Shown one piece after another: positions 35,720 to 47,625 of a DNA stretch of 64,000 nt. Position 1 is the stretch's first letter. Each line of letters opens with the position of its first letter. The DNA comes from Atherinomorus stipes (Eukaryota > Chordata > Actinopteri > Atheriniformes > Atherinidae). The notes under the pieces are model-generated. The model was not told the origin of the DNA. It saw only the letters and a program-made list of their open reading frames with translations, and ran no database searches. A program made the position numbers and the translations under genes. Location: positions 129,001-193,000 of the forward strand of contig JALJCO010013663.1 in NCBI GenBank assembly GCA_023101725.1. Reading direction: 5' to 3'.

Positions 35720-36830
35720 AGATAGGTTAAAATCCTAGACTGTATATTATAGACAAACCTTCCATTCACGTGACTTGTTGTTTCTGAAGAGCTAAAGTGA
35801 AGCTCGTAGGGCGGTTCCCACCGTCACCATCTTGGCCACATCGTGTGTGGTCACTCACCAAAAACAGACAAAGAGAGGGGGGCTGTGAGCGCGGGGGGCG
35901 TGTGATTTAGAGCCAATGAGCTCTGAGCTAAGAGCTAACTGACCTTTATGCCCAGAACTAACAGAAGCTAACGGAAATAAGCGGGCTAAAGCTAAAGCAT
36001 GCTGTTATCTGGCTAAAAACCACCATCGTGCTGCTCTGCTACAAGCTTGTGCTGCGTTCCATTTACCTTGGAACCGGTGGGTGACGTCACACCTGACCAA
36101 ATTGCGTTCCAGTTCACTGGTCAGAAGATACCAGCCTTGCAATCAACATGTTTGCTAATGATATTGTTGTTATTAGCTGTTGTTAGCACAACAGGTGTTG
36201 TAGTTCACATACCACATGGAAAATGTGAATTACACTACTGCAGCTTCCCCCTACATCTATATCAAATAATACCACGTGTATGACTGATTTAATTCAACAA
36301 AAAATAGTCAGAGGTGAAATGTAACATTACAGAAGCTTCTACAGCTGCTTACCTGACTGCTAACACTGGGCGTAGCTATCTTTAAATCCGAACTCGGAGG
36401 CTGCAGCATTGTCCAACTTTTTGAGTGGGAAATCCCATCGGGGGGGGGGGGGGGGGCGTTCCAGCCGAAACTTCTTACTCAGAACTGGGAATTTCTGAGT
36501 TAAAATGGAATGCAGCATTAAGCCTTCCTGGGAGCAAGCAGGGAACTAGACACTAGACACCTGGTTAATGCTGGCAGCTGGTTTGCTGCCTGTCAATCAA
36601 AAGGACACGCCCCTAATTATATGTAATTTCAAAGTTAAAAAACATCTAAATGGATGAGTTGAAAAAAAAAAACACACCCCTCACAGCTGGCATGACAGAA
36701 AACTTGACCTATTAAACCTAAAAGGATTCTGAACTAGGCTGTGAAGTTGGTCTTCTTAACATGGGAGTCTATGGGGACTGACTGTTTTGGAGCCAGCTCC
36801 TAGCAGGTGAGGGGGGAACTGCCATTATTC
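35720..36830. other. Repeat-like patchwork around a MITE
   Basis: CACCATCTTGGCC near 35826, GTCAATCAAAAGGACACGCC near 36592 and GGGAGTCTATGGGGACTGAC near 36762 are words I associate with an abundant fish repeat. I could not define paired ends. The MITE at 36050-36517 sits inside. Confidence 0.3.
36050..36517. mobile_element. MITE with TGCTGCGTTCCATTT termini
   Basis: The left end is TGCTGCGTTCCATTTACC. The right end reverse-complemented is TGCTGCATTCCATTTTAAC. A G17 run lies at about 36439-36455 in the right half. No ORF of note, and no clear target duplication. Confidence 0.6.
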
Positions 36831-37306
36831 CTATTTCTGGGTGGGTCTCACTTTTCTTTACCAGAGTTTGCCACTTCGTTCAGATGGAAGGATCATCTTC
36901 CAGCTGGCTAATACTGTACATCACTGTAAGCATGACCATAATCACTCCACAACTATGATCAAGAATATCCCCAACTACTGTATGACAAACTTTAACTTTG
37001 CTCCTCTGAAAGCACGACATATAAGAAGATCTCAAAATAATGAAAAAAAATACATGGTTACTTATTTTAAGGGCACACTGGTGCTGTTTGGTCCATTTTA
37101 AACAAACCCTGGTCCAGTTCCAAGATAGTATGGTTATTTTGAGTAGTGTGAATTTGACAAAAGCAGCAAACTCTGCTTTGCCAAAAAAACAGAGATGTAG
37201 GTTAACCTGCAACTAAACCTTAGCTGAGTGTGAGGAAGTGACGTAGCACAACATGCTGGATAGCTTCTCTAGCTGACCATACTGGATAACTTCCTGTAAA
37301 AAACAC
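36831..37306. other. No gene seen
   Basis: Short noncoding spacer. Confidence 0.5.
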
Positions 37307-37309
37307 ATT

Positions 37310-38790
37310 GGCCCTCATTTATCAAACGATCGTAGAAATGATCGCACATCTGATCGTAAAAATGATCGTACGATTGGACCCACGTGTGATTTATTAAAAC
37401 GTTCGTATCGCTCCAATCTCGTCGTACGAACAAAAGAGTCTTGATAAATTCCAAAGCTGAAATCCATCATCATTTAAATGTCACGCCCACGGTTACGCCC
37501 TTAAACATGCATAATGATGAGGCTTCACCCAGCAAGGTTGAACCATGGAGAGGAGAGATTCTGCCAAAAAAAGAAACTTTTGGGGGATCAAGACAGAATT
37601 CCTCATTTGTGAGGTGGGAAAGATTAAAGAGGTGCTGTTTGGCAGCTTAAAAACCGGAGTCAGAGACGTGCACAAAAACGCTGCACGGAAGAGGATCAGT
37701 CAGCCTCACCGGTGTGAACGAGATATTAATAAAAGTCTCAATCTAGGCCTGGCTGATATGGTTTATTCATTTTAGTAGTTATGTAGTTATTTAATATAAT
37801 AGCCCACATCCGATGGCAACGTCACAATTCTTTAGCCAATGGGTCAAGAAAATGTGGTCCAATATGAAACTTACCACCAAAAGATGTTTCACCCACCGCC
37901 CCACCCCGTCATGAGTCAAACCTCTGCGCTCTAACAGGTGACAGGTGGATGCCGGTCAGATCCGAGACTGGCCCAGACAGGGACAGAAAAAAGATAACTT
38001 GCATTTGCAAAGCTAAGGGATAGTCTACTGACTGAGCACTTATGCAACTTTAAAGTATTGATTACTTATTACAAATACATCAGCTGCTGTCTCCTCCATT
38101 TAGCCCAGTGGGGGCTGCAGAGCGGCTCCCGGTGCATCTTCTCCTCTGACTGCGTATCAAAACTCTCCAGCGGTCTGAGCGATGTGCAGCACTGCACAGG
38201 ACAGGAGTGTTGTAGATTTTCTCAGAGTCTAAAGCAGCGTTTCATCCCGCCGGGTCCGAGTCGGACCGTCCGACACCCACCTGCCTTCCTGCAGCCCGAA
38301 GCAGCGCTCCACCTGGGCACCTGCACGTGTGTGCGTACTGATACCTACCTCCGCTCCAATGTGGCAGTTTTACCAGCGGGGTGAGGAGATGCACGAAGAG
38401 TGAAAAGCACTTGTCTCCTAGAATATGTTGATGACTTTAATAATTTGTTGAGATAAAAGGAGGAATTAAATTCAGTCACAGCTATTTTTCTAATTTTGGG
38501 AATACATTCTACATTCCCTTTTTCCTTTTTCTTTGCAAATGGGTTCATTCTTCATGCTGATATGTGAATACTTATGTTTAAATGACTGTTTGCGGTTTGG
38601 TTAATAAATATTTTCATGTTCTGCTGCGCTGCAAACCCTCACTGACTCAAACTTGCATACACAAAGTCAGAGCTGTCGTGAGATTTGATCGTATCCTACG
38701 ATCACATTCAAATTGATAAATGCCGAGTCTTGCGTGGAAATGGTCGTATGCACAGATTTTCGTCGTACGATCGTTTGATAAATGAGGGCC
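37310..38790 (+). mobile_element. PIF/Harbinger-like DNA element
   Basis: The left end is GGCCCTCATTTATCAAACGA. The right end is its near-perfect inverse, TCGTTTGATAAATGAGGGCC. ATT flanks both sides (37307-37309 and 38791-38793), fitting a 3-bp target duplication. Both arms carry many GATCGTA/TACGATC words, probable transposase-binding sites. The interior has a small ORF resembling the Myb/SANT-like protein of Harbinger elements; no DDE transposase was recognised. The superfamily call rests on the 3-bp duplication plus that ORF. Confidence 0.75.
37545..37775 (+). pseudogene. Possible Myb/SANT-like DNA-binding protein remnant
   Basis: 76 codons. After a basic start (ERRDSAKKRNF) the segment TEFLICEVGKIKEVLFGSL resembles helix 1-2 of the Myb/SANT-like domain in Harbinger accessory proteins, typically a hydrophobic-acidic run followed by K.ILFG. 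The usual aromatic that ends the domain (WQ.V) is missing: HKNAARKRISQ follows instead. The frame ends early at 37775. In autonomous Harbingers such a protein recruits transposase to DNA; here it is at best a truncated remnant. Similarity judged by eye only. Confidence 0.4.
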
Positions 38791-39167
38791 ATTAAGTTTA
38801 AATGTAAAAGTAAAAACAGAAAACCCCAGACTGCATGAACTTGGTGTTGCTCCATTGTTTATTTGCGGTGAATGAGCTGTTTTCAGTCCTGGCCAAACAT
38901 TGAGCTGGATTTTATTCTTTCTTCTTGGTCATTTCAGGGAATATCGTCCCCTAGCGAGCAGATGTAACTGCCCACTTGAAGTGAGTCCCCCAGACTATTC
39001 CGGTGTAAATGGGCTCTGACGGGTCATGTTCCCAGAGTTCGCTAATTTGAAGCTTTTGCCAGACTTGATGACCAATACAAGCTGGGCATCTCCTGATGCA
39101 ACATCACTGTCAATCAGATGGGGAAAGAAAGTTGTTTGACCATTTTGACCAGTCACCATTTTGTTTT
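38791..39167. other. No gene seen
   Basis: Noncoding spacer. Confidence 0.5.
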
Positions 39168-39171
39168 TTAA

Positions 39172-39623
39172 AGACCCACAACAGAACTTTTAGCAGTTTT
39201 CTCAGTGACTTACCCCCTATCGGCGGCTAAACTAGCATCCATTTTGCATCGTACCTGTACTGTGATTCACTCCAGCCAGCAAGAGTTATCTTGACTCTTG
39301 TTCTGCCCCTTCCTCTTTCTTTTCCTCTCTTCCTCCAGTAATGTTTCATTGCATTTCTTTACCAAATCCGACATAATGCGCATTCAAAACACCCACTGCC
39401 TTCATATCTGGTTCATATCCGTTTGCTAGTAAGTGACGCGGTGCACAACTAATAGTCGGCTGCAACGTCACAGCCACGTCCCGGATGGAAAAGTTGTTGT
39501 TTCTGAGCCTCGGGACGCCTCTGGGCAATGGCAGTTTGAAAATGAGCATAATGAATGTTGGTGTGCCATCAAAACAAGTCAGAAACACATATTTTTAAGG
39601 TCTAAAAGTTACGTAGTGTGTCT
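39172..39623. mobile_element. TTAA-flanked MITE, copy 1
   Basis: TTAA at 39168-39171 and 39624-39627 frames a body beginning AGACCCACAAC and ending GTAGTGTGTCT. Nearly the whole sequence is shared, in the same orientation, with 49906-50344, including CGGCTAAACTAGCATC, CATATCTGGTTCATATCC and AATGAATGTTGGTGTGCCAT. No transposase. Two copies with TTAA at both ends make the boundaries firm. Confidence 0.88.
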
Positions 39624-39627
39624 TTAA

Positions 39628-41815
39628 TCCCAGCTGTCTCCGATAAGAATTTGTAGGAACTTCTTCTGAAATGATGAACGCTGAGACAGATTTTTGGCAA
39701 CTATCATTCATTGAATGAGGTATGCAGCAGGACGAAACATCATCCTGGAGCCATCCAGACGCATATAACCCATTTACAGTGCCTGGTTAAAACCAGACCA
39801 GCAAACCCACTGAACTAGGCCAAGACTATGATCAAGTCATTCATTAACTGTAGGTTTGTCAGATTTCTGGGTCTTCTGTTATGTTCTTTAGAAAAAAAAA
39901 AAGAAGAAAGAAACATTAATTACATCCTAATAATGGCTTCATGTTTCATTTGTTTTACACAAAGACAAGGGGTTAAATGGAGGTAATCTTAAACTAACTT
40001 GTAATTTAATTAATAAACTACTATAAATATAATATAATATACTATAAATCTCTGTTTCCTTAATGATATGCAATGATGAAGAAGAATGAAAAGCTTCACT
40101 TTTATTTACACCCAGAGACCATTTCCTTTAGGCTTATTGGTGTGACCACATCTATATAAAGTGGGTTTATACTATAATTAAGGAGGGTAGCATCACCAGA
40201 AAATATGCCTTTCACATCAGTCTGATCTAACAAATGATGAAGACTATCTTTCAAAAGGATTAAAGGCAGCAAACTTATAAGTATCAGACAACCGCAGCCT
40301 GAGATATAAACTGCATGTCACCATGTGGTTTCTTGAACTGTTTTCAATAGGTTCACTTTATAGCCACAGCTGACCACGCCATATTGGGTTTAGTGACCAC
40401 AAATTTCCACTCACTTCCTTTGAAACCTAATCAGAGTTTCCTGTTGCACTTGGAATTCAAAGATAGGGCTTATCCCCTACACTGATTAGCAGCAAGAGCC
40501 AACACAAAGCCTTTGTTATTTTCTTCTCTTTTTTTTTTTTTTATTCCACTGGTCACAGACTCAGAGTGATATGATTCATGACAGTCTGTCATGAATGTTG
40601 ACCTCTCGCTTCCTTTGTGCTCTGTGATTACTGCATCAAACATCTGAACCCAAGAGGGCACTTTTATCCTCTAGTTCCTGGAGATGCCAGGAGGCGCCAG
40701 AACTGTGCTGTTGTCGACATAGAAGTTAACGATGAAACAACATCAGCACAAGACTTTCTGGTATGTCCATGTTCATGTTGATTTTTGGATGTTTTCACCA
40801 AAAAGTCGGATTTTGAGGAAGTCAGATAAGATGTCTTACTGAACCGGCAGCATTATGCTGTGTTTATTGTGTTTATAGAATATCACAATGGCTTTTTTGA
40901 TTAGTTTAATGGAGCAGTTGTTCTGCGAATAGGCTTCTCACTTGCCCTGCTGTGTGTTCGTAAATGAACTTCAGGATAATTCTCCAGTGCTGTGAGACAG
41001 AAAATGCGCCACGGATGGCTCAAGACATTTCAGAGAATAACCTTGTGAATGTTGAAAAAAAGAGAACTGCATCATATTATAAAATCTGACTAAATATTCA
41101 TCCTTCCTTTCTGATGTAAAAAAAAGTCATTTTCCTGAGGGTTTTATTTAAAAACATTTATTTGTAAATAATTAATTTCTCAGAGTAGTACAGACTACTT
41201 TTGAAATGGTGTGAGCCCAAAAGACTATAAACTGATAAACTTGATAAACTGAATGCAGAGAAGAGACAGTTGTTGGCAGGTGAAGCTACATGGAAAACAG
41301 TTTTTTTCTTTCATATCTAACAAGAAACATTGGGGAAAGTAGACATTCCTTTTTTTCTCTGCTTCTTGCTAATTTTGACATGGATGCCAAGCATGTGTCC
41401 CTGACTAACATCAACCACTGTGTTTTAACCAATTTAAGAGTCCTGATATGACTTATTTACAGAAGTCTTCTTGTTTACAGAATTAAATTATTGTGTTTAA
41501 AGAATATTAAAGACACTAAAAGAAAATATAATAAATTATGTTGATTTGTTTTATCCTGCTTTGCACTGCACTGCAATGAAGTGGAGATAACATGAAAAGA
41601 ATAAACTATGAAGTAGCCTATCTGTTTGCAAATCAGCAGCATGTTGGTCTGCAGCTGTTTGTAGTTAAATTTTATTAGTTTAATGCATTTTAATTTTATT
41701 GATTTATTCATTTGTATGAGGGAGCAGTTTGTATGAGATTTTCTTCTTTCTGCTCCTTTTCATTTAAACATTTGGTATTTATTTTTTATTAATATTTTTT
41801 TTTTTTTGTAAAAGA
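39628..41815. other. No gene seen
   Basis: AT-rich noncoding sequence with A/T runs. No TIR pair or domain-bearing ORF. Confidence 0.55.
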
Positions 41816-41821
41816 ATGAAC

Positions 41822-42140
41822 TAAGTCAAGGTCAAGTTTATTTATAGGACTTTTCAACAAATCAAACTACCTAAAGCACTTCACACAACTTACATCTGTT
41901 ATAGATAAAATGCATGACAGTTGTTTAACAAGAAAATAAATAAGCACAATTAGGCAGTACAAAAGATTTTTAAAAAGGAAAATAAAAATAGAATAAAAAA
42001 CACAATTAAAACAAACAAACAAACAAAAAAACCTTAATCTAAGACAGTTTAAACACAGTGTATGCTGTAGGTCAAGTCATGATAAAAGCCAATTGGTAAA
42101 AAAAAAACTGTATTTTTTTTAAATAAAAATCTTTTTTTGA
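41822..42140 (-). mobile_element. Probable LINE 3' tail (minus strand)
   Basis: CAAGGTCAAGTTTATTTATA, followed by GACTTTTCAACA and AAAGCACTTCACACAA, matches on the minus strand the 3' end of fish LINE copies of the same general type as 56668. An A-rich tail of low complexity follows. No coding part is left. Confidence 0.45.
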
Positions 42141-43080
42141 AACTGCATATCCTGTGAAGTATTTCATGTGTTTACCACCAGTGCTGAAACGATATGCCTC
42201 CCTTATGATGCCGTATCACCTGATCTACCTCCCTCTCTCTGGGTAGCTGCCGTCTCTTCTCCTGAAAACCTCAGTTTAGTCCCACGTTTTATGGACCTAA
42301 TAATCAACATTAAATTCATGTTTTTTTTAGCTTGATGTTTGCTACTTGATGTTGAAATCACAAATATGAAGGTTCCTCTGTTAAGACTTTACAATATGCC
42401 AACAAAGGTCACAGTTTTGCTGTTCAAGAAAATATGCTTTCCATGAAAAACCATTTGTTTTAAAGGTTCTAAGAAAAAAAAACCAAACTGGATGACAACT
42501 TGATTACTTTATAAGTGTTGCATATTTTTGATCTTAATATTTTTTTCTAACAAACTTGTTACACACATCTGGCAGCAATATTCAGATTGCACTGGAGTCA
42601 TATTTCTGTCCACGTTCTGACTGAGTTAAATTGCTTCTGTCTCCATTGACTCATGAGAAAAGTATGTGGGTCTGTATCATCATGAGTAGTTGTTAATTTC
42701 AGTGTTTGCTGGAGCTTATATGCTGTAAACATCTGTCTGCGGTAAGTAACCACAATAATATGAGCATTAGTACTAAATCGCATTTTATCATTAAATCCAA
42801 TCAACGATTTTAATGATGCTAAAAGGGTGACTCCTTGTTGATTATGAGTATGCATTTGATCCATTGTTCATAATTAAGTTGCATTTGGTCCTTAAAATTA
42901 AGTGGGCAGAGTTTTACCAAATGATGTTTATGCTGCCAGGTTTCCACATGTTCCTATTCAAGATTAATTCATGCATTTACAAATCTTCATACACTTGCCT
43001 AACAACAAAGAAGGAAGGAAAAACAAACATGTACAAAAACCTTGGGTAATTACACACCTTTATAGGACATATGCACATTT
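42141..43080. other. No gene seen
   Basis: Noncoding sequence. Confidence 0.55.
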
Positions 43081-43084
43081 TTAA

Positions 43085-44268
43085 AGGAGCTGTATCATGG
43101 TTTTCAAACGTTCCAAAAGTCAAATACAGGCACTTATAAGCTAAATATGTTCCCATCGCCACTACAGAAACTAATTTGGTGTAAATATTAGTTTTTCTAT
43201 GTGTCTAATTTCCAACACGGAAGTAAGATGGCTGACTGTACTGAACCACGAAGCTCTCGACCAATTGCAACATGTTTTACACCCATTTCATGACGTCACC
43301 CAGAAGAGACACTGATTCTGAAGGGTCACAGAATTGTTTTTAACACCGGCACCGGCAACTTCGGCACTCACATGGACGTTATCAACAAATCAGTATTGAT
43401 GGATAATCCGACTCCAACCGACAGGATAAAACGGACCAGCCTGTTATGGAGCTGTACGTGCTCAACCTAGAGTCTGACATGGAGTTTGACGTACACGCAG
43501 TACCACAGAAGTACCACAGAGACCCCTGACAAGTAAGTAAATTAGCAAACAAATCATAGGCTAATACTTAGCATTGAGCTGAGAGATGTTTTTCACTCAC
43601 TGGTGCTGTTGTCTGTCAATGAGGCGTTTTTATCGGGGAACTGTGTCAGGTTTCAGTAGTAATCCCCGAGAAAAAAAAAAACGTAACTGCCCGAGATTCA
43701 TGAAGTTGTCAGGAGTGAAGTTCACACAAAGTTTAGGTTTTCTTTCTGCTCCTGAAGTTAGAATCCAACCACTTCTGGCAAGTCGATTCGTCCAGTACAA
43801 CAAATAAACTCCCACGCCGAACGCAACCACATTTTTCCCAACTTGCCGTCCTCTAGAGCTTTAAAAAAAAAAAAGCTTTTCTCCTGAACTCTGGAGCAAA
43901 CGTCTGTTAGCTGATGGCTGTTTGTCTCTGAGGAAATCTTCCTGCAGGCTGTTAGTTTCTTCCTCAGAGAGTGTGTATAGGTTAGGATTCTCTAAGAGTT
44001 TCTGTTGAACAAAGAGGGCGTCTTGCCACGATGCTGCGCATGCGTATTTGACGCTTCGTGATTGGTGCCACCTCGTCGCGTATACCGCTGTCAGTCAGTT
44101 ATGTTAAGGAAGCAACAGCTTGGCCTGAATATTCATATATATTACTCAAATATGCAAAAATTAACAAAAAAAAAAAAAATACTTGAATGAAGTTTTTTTT
44201 TTATGAGGAAATAACACAGTAACATGCTGAAAAGCTCTTAAAAGTCCATTTTTCTTGATAGGGCTCCT
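43085..44268. mobile_element. TTAA-flanked nonautonomous element
   Basis: TTAA at 43081-43084 and 44269-44272. The ends are AGGAGCTGTATCATGG and, reverse-complemented from the right, AGGAGCCCTATCAAG. The element spans 1.18 kb without a transposase ORF. It contains GTGATTGGTGCCACC- and CATTTCATGACGTCACC-type CpG-containing words. A Kolobok or piggyBac relative is inferred from the TTAA target. Confidence 0.75.
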
Positions 44269-44272
44269 TTAA

Positions 44273-45360
44273 AACATAAATGCAAATATATTAACAATGC
44301 AGCCCTTTGGTTGGATGCCATTATTGTAATTACTGTGTTTGTTTGGTTTTAATAAACTATAGTGATTTCTGTTTTTGTTAGTTACCAGTTAGTTTGTATA
44401 CATCCAGTGCCAATTCTTCTTCGTTTGTGGTTCAAGACAGACTAGACACCATGGGGAGCCAAAGTCACGCCCCTTCAGGTGAGCTCTACGGGACCTAAGA
44501 GATGAAAAAAAAAAATATGAATGGAAGTCAGTAGTGAGAAACTTTATTATTTTCTGGTCGTAGTTGTTCTCTGCCCTGGATTCAGCATATGTTGGTTGTG
44601 GATTTAAATGAAAAAAAAATTTTTCCAAAAGAACCCCAAAAATGAAATACTGCAAAGATCTTAGATTGTTTTCCTTGAAGCCGCTTTGTGAATTACAGGT
44701 CTCGTCACAGACAGGGAAAATTTCCAGAGTGAGATGAGACTAATGAGATTTGATGACGTGTTAATTAAATGAGGAGGAAGGATGAAATATTTATTATTTA
44801 TTTAGTTTTACGTTTATACATTTTTTTACTTCTGTTCAAGTATTCGGACATAATTGGACAACCCCGATTTTTCCTCCGTGAGTGATGTTGTGTAATGGAG
44901 AAAGACGGGGAATTTACTTGTCTCTTTATTGGCAGTGAATCTTGAATACTTTATTTTTCTTCTATAATCATTCAGTCATGATGCGATGGTGTTACAGCAC
45001 AATGCACATTAGTTTCATTCAACTTTGTGGTTTGTCTTTGACGCCTTGGTGATTCCCTCGGTGGTGGGGGTTACCTTCCAAAGACAGGCCGGCTATATGC
45101 AGAGTAGAAATGGGTCATGCATGCTTTGCAGGTCACAATAACTTATGAGGCTATGTTTAAAACAATATTGTTTGGACTGAGGAAGCAGTTTAGTAAACCA
45201 CAATCTCACTGAAAATAACTGCTATGAAGCCAAGAATATATAATGAATGATGGAGAATCTGCTCATGTTTAACCAAATTAAAAGGTCAGGTTGACCAGAA
45301 GTTTGTCTTTATGCCTGATAGTTACAGCACAAAACCTGAGGATGGGGCAGAATGTGTACG
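44273..45360. other. No gene; weak repeat near 44410-44530
   Basis: GGGGAGCCAAAGTCACGCCCC near 44453 resembles a word in the fish repeat patchwork at 35.7-36.8 kb on the opposite strand. Otherwise noncoding. Confidence 0.4.
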
Positions 45361-45363
45361 ATC

Positions 45364-45480
45364 AGAGGCGCTGCTTGCCAACAGGCAAACCCGGCATGTT
45401 TGGGGCCCCGAGCCGGAAGGGGACCCCAGAGGGCCGACCAGCCTTCACCCTTCAGTCTTTCCACCACTGACTGCACACAT
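45364..45480. mobile_element. hAT-like terminal fragment
   Basis: CAGAGGCGCTGCTTGCCAAC, then GGGGCCCCGAGCC, resembles the left end of fish hAT elements starting CAGAGGCG. No right end was found. Confidence 0.35.
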
Positions 45481-46750
45481 CAAGCAGGCCCAGTCTAGCT
45501 GAGACGTGGGTCAGCTCCTGTGGTCTGGGCCCAAAAGTGGCCTGACTGACTAGCTTGGATAATTTTTTGTTTGTTTGCTTTAAATCACGGTTTATTACGT
45601 GCGGTTGACTGGTCCGCCTTGGTGGCAGTGGAGCAGCTGAGCTGCAGAGGGACATGGTTGCAAAATGGACATGAGATTAAATGAGGAAAGGGCCAGCAGA
45701 GAGGGGCCTTATGAAAAAGAAGTTATCACATGTGAATGAGTAAACAAAGATGGTGGAAGATCTTGTTTGGGTGTCCTCTCTCAGCCTCAAAGCCAGCTCA
45801 TTCATACTTGTGCTTAATAAGCTATTATTAATCCACATAGCTAAGCAGATTAACGGAATAAATATTATGAAGAATTATATAAATCCCACTGAAGTTTTTT
45901 TTAAAAAGTTTTCAATGTGCCTTTGAGTTTCGTTTCCCAGACTGTTAGTTCATTGGATTTTGTTTGTTATTTCACAGACTAAACAATATTTATTTTACAA
46001 GATGATCAAGGTTACAAAGCTCATCTTCTATCATCATTTAACTTAACCAAATGTATTGCTACTGTGTTTCTAAAATGTTTGTGTTAAGCTTTTTATATCA
46101 TGTAAATGATATCTTCTTCGTCTCTATATTAAGTCTAAGTCGTGTCCTTTTTGTTTCACAATAAAATAAAGTAAAAACATCTGCATTTAAACACAAAATG
46201 AAAAATATACTGTTCTGATTTAAAATGCCTTGTGTCTAGGTAAGTCAAAGATAAATGGACTCATCCAAGGGCAGATTGCTTTACAACATGAAGAATGGGG
46301 CCTATTATGTCTTAAATTTTAAGTACAAAAGACTCATTTGGAGTCAGGGAAAACATGGAAGCATAATTTGTGAATGCAAGTTCCTCATTGCCCTTTGACA
46401 ACATCAATATGTTCATCCAGTCATTCCAATAAAGTGTAACCAAAGTGGTTTATTCCAAACAGGCATTTTGCCGTGTCAATTCGCCGCCTGCCTTTCTGAT
46501 CTCAGACAGGTGGTTTGCAGCTGATAGAAGCCATACTCTCACTGTCTGCCTGAGCACTGCTCCTCCAAACCAAGTCAAAGGTAAAAAACTGCTGAATTAT
46601 GTCAAGTTGAATTCCCAGAGGTGGCAAAAGGATACGGTAGCAGGGCACCAAATGAACCTCTCTGGAGGAACAATGAGTGCATGAGGCGTACGGTTTCATA
46701 TCTTGTTGACAGCTAACAGGGAGTAATACAAGCAGTTTCAATCTTGAGAA
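45481..46750. other. No gene seen
   Basis: Noncoding sequence. Confidence 0.55.
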
Positions 46751-46754
46751 TTAA

Positions 46755-47621
46755 AGGAATAGTTCACCCTCAGAATGATTTAACTTTATTTTCACTTACC
46801 TTCATGGTGAACAAGACTCTGGACCACTTTTTTAATATGTCAATTGCAGCCGGAGATCAGGACGACTTCTTCTTCTTCTTTTCCCCCCAATAGAGTTCAC
46901 CAGGGTCCGAGCCAAAAAGGTCCATAAAAGTCCACAGAAAATTGTCAATATTCCTCCATACTGCTCGTCTCATGTAATCCAAGTGTCTTGAATGGGTGGC
47001 GTCCAGAATTTACTCGAAACGACGTCATTTACTATATTTTTAGAGCCTAAAAAGGAGCAACGTTTACTTTCACGAAGCGCGCACATGCGCGGCCACGAAA
47101 CTACAGAAGCCTCGGCGTTCAGAGCCTACTCTGCCGATAATGCAAGCGTAGAAGAAATTCACTGTTTACATTGTGGTAAGAGTGCAAGAGCTCTAGACAA
47201 ACCAGGACAAACACAGGAGGGGTTGGATATTGATCTAAAAAAAAGAAAGAAAGAAAAAGAGAGTGCGCGATCTCGTCTGCCGCGGCTTCCGTAGTTTCGT
47301 GAACGTGCATCGGCGTGCTTGCTAGGCATGCGATGTAGTCTCTTTTAGACTAAAAATATACAAAATGGCGTAGTTTCAAGTAAATTGTGGACGCTACCCA
47401 CTCAGGGCACATGGACTGCAGTATGGAGGAATATTGACAATTTTTTGTGGACTTTTATGGACCTTTTTGGCTCGGACACTGGCGAACTCCATTGGGGGGG
47501 AACGAGAAGTCGTCCTCATCTCCGGCTGCATTTGACATATTAAAAAAGTGGTCCAGAGTCTTGCTCACCATCAGGGTAAGTGGAAAATAAAGTTACATCA
47601 TTCTGAGGGTGAACTATTCCT
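46755..47621. mobile_element. TTAA-flanked foldback element with very long TIRs
   Basis: TTAA at 46751-46754 and 47622-47625. The left end AGGAATAGTTCACCCTCAGA is mirrored exactly at the right end. Inverted pairing continues inward through GGTCCAGAGTCTTG, CGGAGAT, ATTGTCAATATTCCTCCATA, GGTGGCGTCC and even ACGAAACTAC(A/G)GAAGCC, leaving only a short central gap. Most of the 867 bp can therefore fold on itself. No transposase. The TIR start resembles fish Kolobok-type elements. Confidence 0.88.
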
Positions 47622-47625
47622 TTAA

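Noticed and set aside
46992..47294. 100-codon plus-strand ORF
   Set aside because: It lies in the foldback arms of a TTAA element, and the pairing explains the sequence.
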